This document shows, piece after piece, positions 35,796 through 47,700 of a stretch of 64,000 nucleotides of DNA (positions within the stretch are counted from its first letter, which is position 1; each line of letters starts with the position of its first letter). The notes beneath the pieces are model-generated. The model searched no databases and was not told the origin of the DNA. It saw nothing but the letters and a program-made list of their open reading frames with translations. The stretch comes from Ischnura elegans (taxonomy: Eukaryota; Arthropoda; Insecta; Odonata; Coenagrionidae). The stretch spans positions 54,223,111-54,287,110 of the forward strand of contig NC_060247.1 in the NCBI RefSeq assembly GCF_921293095.1, read 5' to 3'. A program made the translations under genes and the position numbers.

Positions 35796-38700
35796 AAAAT
35801 ATTTCACAGATCGATCATAGCAAATTACGTAGCTGAGGGATAAGTCCACGAATATTACAAAAGAGGATCCTCAAGTTGGCCTCTAAATGTGTTGTCACCC
35901 ACCGCGCATTTAAATTTGTTTATAAAAGTCGCCACTCGCGTCGCTGACGGGCGAATTAATCCGAGTTTCACGGGGAAATAAGTTATAATAAGAGGTGTTC
36001 ACCGATATTTATGTGCATAATGATGTGATCTATCAAATTCATTAATTTCCCATTCTATTCCTCGCAATTACAAAGACTATACTGCAAAATATTGGAAGAA
36101 CGCGAGGCGATATAAATTTCGCCATTTTTGAAAGGCGATTAAAATGAAACCGAAGTGGCAACAAAAGTTAGCCTTACAAGCGATGGAATTGAGTCTCCTC
36201 CATGCAGTCCCCTTCGATGAGTCCCTCATGAAAGGTAAAGGCCCACGTAGCACAGCAATTTTTTTCATCACAGAGATTCCTATGAAGACCATAAATAAAG
36301 AAATCTTAATTGAAAGAAAGGTTTATCCAAATCAGCCACTTTAGAACTATGGATGCGGTGAGTTTTGGCTGGTGTACCTGGAACCCACACCATTTGAGTT
36401 TGCATTATACGCAAAAATTTTCAAGTTGCACAATCTTAGAACTGGATTAGAGCAATTGAAGTCTGACAATGGAGAAGAAACGTACAAAAATCATAGAAAT
36501 TGCTCACTCAGTAGTAAATGTGTGTCATGGGTGAGTTTACAATGGCACTACCACGAAAAAGAAACGAAAACTGTGAAGAAGCTCTAAGAAATTCCGGGAG
36601 CGCCGTCAGAATTGCAGGAATCAATGCGGAATACTGGTCTGGAGCAGTTATCATATCCATAGAAGTGAAGTATAAGTCTTACATAAGTATTTCTAATGGG
36701 AAGCCGGAACGCAGCGCGAGAGAAAAATGTTATCATTGGAATATTTAAAATCCAATCATGAGTTGCCATAATTTGAAGAAGAAAATTAGAGAATTCTTAA
36801 TAGTAAATAAAAATTTGGCCAATTCTAGGATGGATTTTTTGAGAATTTCTACTTAACAACGGTGTAAGCATTCAACTTTGTATCATAAAATCATATAAGC
36901 GTTTGATAGATTTTTGCTCCTTTTATGTCTTACCAAATGTCTTAATGCTAAAAAAAAGCCATAAATCAAAGCAATTCGGTAGAGGAGGGTGTATCAGGAC
37001 TCAACACGATTTAAGGCACATTTTCTTGGCAAAAATGTTAAAAAATGAAAAAGCTCAGAAACTGTCTCGGTGTATTCATTTTTTGCTGAATATAGACCTA
37101 CTTATAAACTATCATCAAAGTATGACAGTCTTAGGGACAGACGTATTTTCATTTGAGGTGGTCTCCCAGGTAGAAATGTGACCAGTGACTATAAAAAACC
37201 GGGCATAGTTACGTGCAATGACGTGGTGGGTGCTCGCGCTCAATTCGTTTTAACCAATTGAGAGGAGAATTATAAAATGAGGCGATAAAACACATACTTA
37301 TGATTGACGAGCTATAAATGAGTCTCCTAATGATACAGTCATTAATTTATAATCATATCCTTCCTTCTTTAAAAGTTCGGCGTGAATTGAAATGATAAAT
37401 TAATTAAGCGGAAAATTCAGTCCTGGTGATAGTCTAACAATGTTTTGATTTCAGGGTGAATAGCCTCTAAAAAGATCGCGGTGAAAGATAATTGATACAG
37501 CATTACATCTTTTAAAGGTGCTTTGATAAGGAAAAGATTGCTTTGCGGAAATTATGATGAATGGATCAAAAACTGAGGACTATCAGGTTAATGGCCGATA
37601 GCCCTGAAAGTATTAAAGCGAGCAAAAAGTTCTTTTTATTGATCACACTCGAGGCGATTCAGAAACTGGAATGTTCCCATATTGAGCCTACGTTGCCATA
37701 AAAAGTGATTTATTGAATATGACGTCCATCGCTTATCATTTTCGTCAAGGTCAAAGGAGATATTCATCCTTGAAGGACTTTGTTAACACGTGCGTCTCGG
37801 AAAAGCGATATGTCACTTGCCATATGCCATCATCTTCCAAGGTGATCGATCTCCGAAATTGGTGGACAGAATGCAAGCTTTCAAGAGTAGCTTTTTCCTT
37901 CATATCCTATTGGTGTTTATTATTACCTCCTTGGTGACATATCATTTTATGCAAGCGATTCAAGGAACATCGTACGCCAATTCAACGACTAGTCCAAAAG
38001 ATAAAGTTTGGTGCAGGTACATCGGTCGGTAAATAGAGGGAAACGAGGCAATTGTCGTGAAATTAACGTATATAAGTATACGATCGTATAACGTACTTAT
38101 AATGTAACGGAGCTGTTGGGTCATTTATTTCTCCGACAAATAACTTTAAAAATTTTAATTGCTCTGGAGAAATGTTAATGGTTTCGATGAATCTGTCAAA
38201 GAACTTCACGTGCGATTTTATTCTTGTGATGTCCCGTGGAGGAATAAATTATTTCATGTGTAGTTATCTCGTGAAGAGGCCCTTACTTATGATAACCATA
38301 CTTAATCGGTTTCTTTAATTAGGTAGAGTCAGTTGAGAAGACGCATTGTTTCTTTTTGAGTGGTCGTATTTTACTATTTCTCGTGATGCATTGCTCATTT
38401 TAACCGTACATTATTATTATAAAAGGATAATGGTAGAAATAGTATACTTTTAGTAACATTTTCATGGATCATAAACAGAAAAAGTTTATGTGCTAATGTA
38501 AAATTTTCTAATTAGAGATGTAGAATAAAGTTTTTAAGCGTCTGCTTTAGGCGCTCTGAAAATTTCAGTGTACTAGAGTAAGTATTAAAAGAGTATTAAA
38601 TCACGAATCAACAGCGGACGATCATGCGTGATGCGACCTGTTAACCCATCAACTTTTAGCGATACTATATAGGACAAGATGACAGTGTATTTTCAAGCAT

Positions 38701-41700
38701 AAATTTTGTGGTATTTGTCGATGTATCCTACTAAAGTGGAGAGTTTTTTTCGAGGAATGGCATATGTTGAAGTGCAATTTAAGGTTCTTAAGATAATTTA
38801 TGAAAACTCTAGGTCTTCTTTTGGCTATAACAAGCAAATTTCCTGGTGTCTTTGAAGGCTGATTTGTTGACTCCTTAAATATTGTCAAGTTTGCTTCAGA
38901 ATATGAAATTGGTTCCTAACCGCCGCTTAGAATCAGAGATAGTTTATTAAAATAGTAGTCAATCGCTTAATTTTAAGAAAACGCTTTCTCAGGTGTTGCC
39001 GAGTTAACGAGTAAGGTAACATATTTATGGTAAGGTATGTCATGTCTGTGACCCTGGAGCAGACGGCCGGCTGTGGCCTAGACTATGCGGCCCTTATGCG
39101 GGGCAGGCTCTATCGGAATAATCGGTGGATGGATCGGGCGGCGATGGAGCGTGACTTGCACGCAAGGCGGAATCAAATAGACGGAAAAACAAGACGACAG
39201 ATTCACAGGCATTGCTCGTTGCCTCACGAACCGGAGTGGGGTAGAGTGCACTAAGGAAAATTTATTTTACCGTCTGCGTACGATCAAATACTTCACTTTT
39301 TGACGAAGAACAGCAAATATTGTATTTCGATGTGTTCTTCGGAGGCATTTTTATCACCTAAAATATATATATATATTGCTTTTTTATCTCGAGATTGATT
39401 TCGACCCTTGAGACTGAATGTGTATCTTAATAAACCGAAGTGCCATTTTATCTTTTTTATATATCTTTGTGATATCTTCATAAAATAAGGCTTTGGCATC
39501 TTAGCTTTTGCTTATTAATCATTGAGAAATCAAGCTTTTTACCATGAAATATCTTCGTAAAATCGTCTTAGCGTTCATTTTATGTGTTGATTTGTTTTAA
39601 TGGAATTACCTATTCTATTCCTCATTGGTTCTTTTTAGGTTGGAGCTAGGCTGCCGTAGTAGTTTAAATTAATCCTTGTAAGTTCTGAAATCCTCTAAAG
39701 TATTACTTCCTTTTTTTGTTTTCACGTTGGTAGCAGAATGCATGCTTGAGTGGATATTTACTTTTCGGATACTTATACATTTTTTAATCTAACAATATCG
39801 AAATCGTATGTCACTACATCAAATATCACTAGTAACGGAATAGATCGACAGGTATAACTTATTTTCGTAGTATTTAAATAAAATTTGAAACATTTCATAT
39901 CCTTAAAACTGATTAGCTAGTGAAAGTAAAGTTTATTGTACACATTTCAGAGCTGTGCTGAAATCATTGGTTGAGATTCTAAACATTCCCTCCGATTTGA
40001 AATTGACAAATCAGCATTACAAACCTATTTTTAAAGCCTGACATCTTTTCTGGCTTTGTTAAAGAATTTTTCCCGCCGTTAGAAGAAATATTTTAAAAAT
40101 TGTTTTTGAATTAGTTCCTCCGGAGGTAACACTGTGTAAAATCTTAGAGCTCAACCAACTTGGACGACGTGATTACATTTTCAATATCTAAATATCAAAT
40201 GTATATGGGCCTATTAGATATCCTTTATCGCGATAATCAGTGGGTATAATTAGATTTTTCCATTGAAAAAAATTCTAAAACAAACCTGAAGTTGGAAAAC
40301 TATCGGTATCCAGCACGGAAGGCGGCGATTGAAGTTTTCAACTAGAGGAGAACCCAAGCAGCTTCTCATATTACATTACCTACGCTGAGGGAGGATAAGA
40401 CAAATTCAAACTATAATGTGTTTAAATATCTCTTGTTCGCGAAAATATTTCAGGCCAATATCAATCAAAATCGTGATTTTAAGTCATCTTTGTAAGCAGT
40501 CAGAATGCAAAGTTCTTTATGATTGGGTCCAAATTTTCCAGTGATTCAAAGTATTACCTACCAATTTTTTTTTATTCATTAAAAATAAACCACTGTTGCT
40601 CCGAATATATCTAGATTACGAGTACTTCATGCAGTAAATAATTTCTAAGGTTCTTGACTTACACAGTTCTTGACTCACTTGTTTATCTCACGACCAGCTT
40701 AGTTGTGCAGATAACCAATTGAAGGGCATAGTTCGTGAACTTGACTAATAATAAAATATATTTTGGCTCTGCCTAATAGTTTTTAATATTAATGGCAAGT
40801 GTGTCAGAAATCTCTTATGTATATCCAATTTATTTATATATTATAGCGGAGGATGGAAATCGTTCGAGTTTGTCGGTAAGGAAAAAAGTTATTAAGGTTA
40901 AACTAATAGTTCGGTGGGAGAGAAGTATTGTGATAAAGGTGAAGGGAATGAGTACCGACATGTTTTTTGTTAAATTCTTATTTAGAACTGCAGAATTATT
41001 GTGAAACTAACTACGCACATTCGAGAGAGCTACTTATTTAGTCGCTCAAATCCATGACGATGAACGCCATTTTGGAGAGCTATTTTACCTTCCCCTAACT
41101 GAAATGCCCTCAGTAATCACCAGCGTTCACCCTTTCCTCCACACTCGCAAACATTAACCGATATAGCCTCGAAATCGTGTAGAATGCTTAGTGAAATACC
41201 ATTATATCAACTGCTCATTCACTCTTTAAGCGAAAACATAATTGAAATTTGATATTGTATGTATCGCATGTAACCTTCAACTTATATGTAACCTGCTTGT
41301 ATCCCATTCGTACTATTTACAATTCATAGTACTTATTGAAAATGGTATGATAAATGAGAACACATAGTTTGTAGCCATCATTCCTTGAGTAAAGACGTTT
41401 CATATTTTGGCAACCATCGAAGAAGGTGTTTTTTCAGTCTTTCCGACTCATATCATTGTTAAAATGGCTGAATTTGGTGTTTTTGGTTCACTTACTAGCA
41501 TACGGAATATTAAAATCGATTTTATCAATTTCAGCAATAAATTTTCAGGTTTAATCTTTTCTATATGTCTTAGGGCCAAAAATTGAGATAATTAGAAAAA
41601 TCTTCTTTAAAGAAAGTCTTGCCGTTTATTCTTGAATATTTGTAGCATATATCGACTTCAAGATTACTCTATAAGAAATTATTTTTATAAATCTAAAGCT

Positions 41701-42927
41701 GCTTGTGTAGTTCAGTTGGACTATGTCAAAAATATTATAGTGATTAATAACGTCTTGGAGTGTAGGTCTGAGGGGTGATAAGCAAAATTGTTTGCCAACG
41801 TTTTGATGTATTCCTAATGTCTTTTTCAGGGATTATTTGCAAAAACAATTTTACTGAAAACATTTTAGTGTCAATGAATGAAATTCTAGAGAAAATTGAT
41901 TATATTTTTGGAAACTTTTGTATTCCATAAAATGTGCCATATTCAATGTACCTAGCTTGTAACGGCTTGTCCTTCTTGATTCCACTTAACTATCATTTTA
42001 TCTTCGAAGTGTTCTCCATCTTCGGTGTTAAAAGAATGAATCCTTGGAACTTTCTCCCTTTATGTCAGATGGTATTTGGATAGACCATCCACGCAGCCCG
42101 CCATGGATGATTTTTTTAGCATTTTCTGCTCGTAAGTGAAATGAGACATTACCTATTACCTTATGGGTACTGATTTTTCGAGCATACTTAAAATTAAACC
42201 TGAAAACTCTTTCCTCTCAATTTATAATGCTCTAAACGTCCTCTTTTTAATATGTTGTTTTAGATTTAAATTACCTTTCCCTGTGATTTGTTACACATTC
42301 CGACTGATTAACTACACGTTATTTTAAAAAAGGGGAAAAATATAATTTTTTTCGAAATGGTTTTTGTTGCTACTTTTCCACTCTAATTTAAAACTGTAAT
42401 GAATAAGGAAAACTTTGATAGGTTTATTTCTAGTGGTTTCCGTCAGTTTTGAAAATTTCGGAGGATGCATTGAAATCTTTTTGCGTGAATTCTTCTCGTG
42501 GTTTCCACCGATTTATGGCATTCTATACTACCAAAGCTAGTCCATCGTCATCAGGAACATTTGCTCAATGTGGCATTGAATTTTTGGCATATTTACAATC
42601 TATAAAAATATTAGATTTAGCGATATTGCGAAATTTCCAAAGTGTCATAAAATATATCGTGCCTTTTAATTATATTTTAATTATAATAGAAAAATAATCA
42701 GCTGCCAGAAATTTACATCGATAATGGCACTACCTTATGGTGTATGCAAGGAACAATTGTCTACTATCATACTGTCACCAATATTGAAGTAAAGTTTGAT
42801 AGAATTTTAACCAATAAATTTCAAAACTGAGTTTTTTTTACCGATTTTGAATTCCAAATTAGTTTTTTATACGCAGTGGAATATGCTATATAAGTAAATT
42901 TCTTTACCAATTGACCAATTTCCCAAT
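35796..42927. other. Long AT-rich spacer
   Basis: No supportable gene over about 7 kb. GC-richer short frames near 36144-36344 and 39027-39254 have no recognised domain. A (TA)n run lies at 39361-39376. About 41770-41830 on the minus strand reads CCTGAAAAAGACATT...CAAAACGTTGGC, a decayed hammerhead-like string of the same subfamily as the foldback at 6483. Confidence 0.3.
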
Positions 42928-42935
42928 TCCCAGGC

Positions 42936-43195
42936 CAGTGGGGGTCCAGGGGGTCCTGACCCCCCCCCCCCGCAATTTAAAACACAATTATTTCCCTTCA
43001 TTATAAAAGAAAACAAATTTTAAAAAAATCATGAATTTACAAAATATTTATTTAACAAATGAAGTTTTTTCGATTATGAAAAGTGTTAAAATTAGCTTAA
43101 AACCCTGTATACCCTATATACTTAGTACCCTGTTTTTTTTTAATTTTCCCCCCTGGTTTTGAACCCCCCTGAATGAAATTCCTGGTTCGTCACTG
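42936..43195. mobile_element. hAT-type MITE with perfect 8-bp target duplication
   Basis: The 260-bp element starts CAGTGGGGGTCCAGG and ends with the complement of CAGTGACGAACCAGG. The octamer tcccaggc flanks it exactly at 42928-42935 and 43196-43203. Eight-base duplications and CAGTG-type ends place it with hAT elements. A 12-C run near 42961 and G/C-rich facing blocks give an imperfect hairpin. No coding capacity. It is related to the element at 6726 by its ends. Confidence 0.82.
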
Positions 43196-43203
43196 TCCCA
43201 GGC

Positions 43204-44370
43204 TGTAAAACATAGTTAAAGTGGATTTGTACTATTGCCGTGAATGGGACAACCACAGCACATATAATGATTGATATGGGGACATGCGAATGTTGTAGAC
43301 AATATGTAAATCTGTAAATATGCGTACTTATGTTTATTTCCAGATTATACGTACCTATGCATATACCTACGTATATTAGCATGTATTGTTAATGCGTATA
43401 CTTGCTATCGGGAAATAAATATGCTTTTTATGATACGAGTATTAATTTGGTCCTCCTGAAAGATATGACTTTTGCCAATGACTTAATAACTTATTGATCT
43501 ACAAGATCAATGCTTTCGAAAAGGACCAAGATTGAAATCACAGGCACAACATCCTCTCATGTTTCCTGATTACTTTTTTCCCTTCACACGTGTGCCTAAC
43601 CACCCCCTCTTGTCACCTCTTTTCCTATTTTCCTACCGACGACGCTACAAAGGCGTGGCGCGAACCCGTATAAGCGCTGGTAAGCAAGACTGCTGTCATT
43701 CCGTGGATACCCCTTCCTCCTTTCGCGGGCGCAGCCAACCCTTTGGCCCTTTGGCGACAACTAGAGTGGCAAGCATTACGTATCCGAGAAACATCCCCCT
43801 AGAAAAGGGACTTTGGAGGAGGGCATTTTTTGTAAAACAAATGAGGCGCGGGAGTGCGTGAGGAGCGTAGATAGGTATCCGAGTTTATTAGGGGGAGTAG
43901 AGAGAAGATATAGAGACTTAGAGAGAGAGATGGGGGATAGGGTTTCTTGGCAGTTTTTTTTCGCGAAAAAAAAACAAAAGAGTGTTGGCATAGAGTGGAT
44001 GCACATAGAGCGATGAGGGTTGAAATGGCAACAGACAAATGGAGTGCACCATTCCTCTTGTCACCTCAGACTCTTCGTTCATGCCACAGAACTCCTAGAT
44101 ATACGCTGGTCCGACTAGTTCTTCCCCGGCTTCCGTCCTTTACATGCGCGTCTATCGGTTGTTCGTCTTCCAACAGCGATCGTCGACTTTTTTCTCCGCG
44201 CCGTGCGATACCGATCCATCAGTACATCCCTCTTTTCTATCGCGTGTGTTTTGCGTGTGGTCCGCCGCGGACGAATATTGTTGTCTCATCGAGGTCTGTC
44301 GCTTCCGTAGGATTTGGAGCTCGATAGGTATGTGTGTGCGTATCTTGTATGGTATGCGGCGCGATGTGGT
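43204..44370. other. GC-richer stretch, possible first exon of an unseen gene
   Basis: From about 43650 the sequence becomes GC- and CG-richer. At 44130-44327 a CG-rich stretch contains TCAGT (an insect initiator-like string near 44219) and ends GATAG|GTATGTGT, a good splice donor. A 5' untranslated exon on the plus strand is a reasonable guess, but no coding exon follows and open frames here look incidental. Confidence 0.2.
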
Positions 44371-44710
44371 GAAGTTCTTAATATTAGTAAAGTTAGACTC
44401 GGTTTATTTTAACCGCGACACCTTTCATCGTCTTGATAATGTCGTTTGTAACATTGAAACGCGTCGTGTTAAAATAAAAATTTTGCAATGTCTAATTTTA
44501 CTAATATTAATAACTTCCATCGGAGCGTTTCGTTGCCTTGATAATGTCGTTTGTAACAAATTAAACGCGTCCTGTTAAAATAAAAATATTGCACTGTCTA
44601 ATTTTACTAATATTAAGAACTTCCCCGGCGTTTCGTTGTCTTGAAAATGTCGTTTGTAACAACGAAATGCGACGTGTTAAAATTAATCCAGTGGAAATAT
44701 TGCAATGTGT
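44371..44710. repeat. Palindrome extended by tandem units with hammerhead-like strings
   Basis: The left arm (GAAGTTCTTAATATTAGTAAA, 44371-44391 onward) is the complement of 44468-44517 (...TTTACTAATATTAATAACTTC), making a foldback of 147 bases. Its right half is then repeated: units start near 44419, 44520 and 44625, each about 105 bases, sharing TTGATAATGTCGTTTGTAAC and TGTTAAAAT. Unit 1 has CTTGATAATG, TTGAAAC, GC, GTC, GTG in hammerhead order with C3 and G8 mutated. Units 2 and 3 have diverged in GAAAC. No target duplication was found. Confidence 0.65.
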
Positions 44711-47700
44711 AATGTGTGTGCGTGTTTTTTTCGCGTGTGCATTGCGCTTGCATGTGGCAACCTTCTCCGAATGTGTTCCTTGTGCTTCGGCGGTCTCCTC
44801 GTCCTTTGAGGAGCGGCAAGATTGCGGCCTCGTCTGGGAAGAAAAATATATTTCTCAAGGAGTGTCCCGTCTATTCCATCCCTTCCCCGCTCCCCTTCCG
44901 TGTGCTCCTTTCTTCTCTCCTGCACCAAAAGCCTCAATCTTTCCCCGCCCCTCATCCGTCACCTCACACCACTCTTCCCCAAAAATGCTCGTCGTTCCTG
45001 CCAAGCCTATGACGTGATCTCTGGCTGACCGGAGGGGAGAGTGGAATACGTCGAACAATGAATCACTTAGGTCAGCACAATTCAAATTCAATCTCTGTAC
45101 AAAGTAGAAGGGCTAGGAGTTGTGTCCCTCGTCAATTATTGTTTGAACGGCTGATTTCGTTTGGAATGCACTATCTAGTCATTGACATTATGGTATTAGA
45201 AGTACTAACTATTTGTTTTTTTTTCAAAATTTCGATTAGGTTTTCGGGAGTTGAAGTCAATTCGTAAAATAAGATGAGCTAGGTGTAGCAGGAGTGATTG
45301 GTTAAATTTGTGTGCATGGCTACCAATGACAAATAGCCAACGACAATCCATTGTGACGGGTTGAATTTGGTAACGGTGGCTATCCTAATATCCTACGAGT
45401 GAAGAAAAAGGGAGACGAATAGATAAAGATTTTTTTAAATATATTACGTCTGAAGATGTCCTTTCGGCAATGCATCTATTTTATTTGGCCGTTTCTGCCA
45501 GGCATAGGCATATATTCGTGATATGTCTTGTGACTGAAAAATGAAAATATGGCTATGTTGCAACGTTTCACCGATTTTTAATTGCAATAACCCCGGTATC
45601 GGCTATACTGATTTCACTATCCGGTCAATGTTAATACCTGGAATTACCTGTATAATGACTTCTGCATAGTTTCAATCTGGGTCAGCGTAAAAAAATATGT
45701 GAAACTATCCTAAGTTGATTTAATTTCATTGCCCATTAGTGTGGTAAGGGTTAATTGAACTGAGCATAATAGCTATCCAGCGATGATTCTTCTGACATCG
45801 TATAGACCACACAATCTTCAGCCAGTGGTAACTCACGGGTTCATAGCAATACTCTTAATTTAATAACCTAATTTCGCGACCCATTGGATCTCAGCGCGTG
45901 CCGCTCACTGACTGCGATTGGCCCTGATCGCGGAATAGACGACAGCGGCAGGAGGTCCCCGGAGTAGGGGAACTAGCTTCGATCCCGTACTCCGGCAAAT
46001 GGGAGCAGATGGCAAACCCTAGGCGAGCGCACCGTTCCTCGAAGTTTGAAGAACTCCTTGATGCTGTTCCTAGAATGATAGTGATACATTTCTCTATTAT
46101 ATATTTGATCATAGAAGGAGTTAATATTTCCATAGATCTTGGAAACCAATCTCAAATTAGTCAATTGCACTATAAAGATCGTAATTTAAAATATTAGATA
46201 TGAAAATGTTTGAGTGGAAATCAGATTTTGTTGCTGCATTTATGTCCCACGATAAAATTAGTTTAAATGATAGAGCAATTTGCGCATTGGCTAATTATCC
46301 ATCTGTAGCCAGTTTTTCTTTTCCGTGTCAGGAGTGGGTGGCCTACTACACTGATATATATTTATGCTACTTATCTGGTAAGAAGAGTTACTTTCTATAA
46401 CAATGGAATGAACATCTGAAGCACACTGTCATATGTCAGCAAAATCATCTTGAAATTTTAGTATGGTCAAATTCGACGGGAACCGACAAGGTTTTGTTGC
46501 ATAGCTATAGTATGTGTTCATTAAAATGAGTTTGCTTCGCAGTAGTTGCGATTTAATTTTACGAGTGGCTTAATATCTCTTTTATATAATTTTTATGAAA
46601 AATTAGGCTATAATACTAGGTCACCAGCATTTAAACGTTAGCTTTTTAGCGCTGTGTATTGGTTTTGCATTAATATTTTTGTTGGTCGCCTCCGATCACG
46701 CCGTGATAAGCGTAAATTAATTGAACCCTGGCCAATTCAAGGATGAGAAACCTGTGTACCTACAGCCCTCACTCGAAAGCTTAACTTCAAGACCCTCCGT
46801 AAAATGCCAGACGTCCTTGGAGTAAGCTGTTGGACAACTAGTCCTTGAATGCACTGGTTCGACTCTCAAGACAGACATGCTATGGATTGCATGCCTTGTC
46901 TCTCACATTGCCCGACTTATTCCTGTTTTTTTGTGGGGTCTCCGGAACGTTAAAATATTTTCATCATTTCAAGCAAATTTGGAGCTTTCCTTCAGTACTT
47001 TGTGGGAACTCTGCAAATTTGAACCCATCTACGGTATAATAAATCTCTACGTGTTTCATTGTTTTAAAATTGCATATTTAAAAATATTATGAACACATAT
47101 TGTTCGAATTAGATTATGTAGTCCATTTAATTTTCTGTGTCAATCTGAATGGGACTCTTTAGTATTTTTGGAATTCTCCAATGCAATATTTAATCAATGA
47201 ATGCGTATGGATGAATGCTTAATAATTTTTAAATGGTTTTCTCATTGAATAAAATCGTTCAAAATTCCATTTTCATTGGTGAGAGGGTGAACGCTTAACA
47301 ACAATTAGGTGATTCAAAAAGGAAAAGCTTTTCTATGGTTTACATAAAACATAGGATTTTATATAGACAGTGAGAATGATTGATGAGAGTGAGTGATTAT
47401 ATTATTTCTTTTTAATACGGCTACGGCTGAATTTAGTACCATCTTAACTAGTTAAGAAGGTACTAAATTCATTTCTATTAATACGTAGGAATTACAGTCA
47501 TCCTATATTGCATTATGACTTAAATATATAACCCCATTTATTTCATTTGAAGAACCTTTCATTGAGAACCTGCGTTGATGATAGGTATAATTTACTTATC
47601 TCCAAAAGGAACGCCAAAGGAGTGACAGACCGCTGATAATATTATCGATGTTTCACTCGTATCATTATTATTTTAATATTATCAACTAGTATTGGTGCCT

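Noticed and set aside
39361..39376. (TA)n microsatellite
   Set aside because: Too short (about 16 bases) to be worth its own entry.
44144..45017. Long open frames (142-144 codons) in the CG-rich stretch
   Set aside because: They run straight through the palindrome and tandem repeat units and overlap equally long frames on the other strand; the protein strings are low-complexity or repeat-derived.
45990..46010. Possible tRNA or SINE head (GCTTCGATCCC)
   Set aside because: Mismatched B box, no matching T stem or A box; the nearby CCGGAGTAGGGG/CCCGTACTCCGG is a simple imperfect hairpin.
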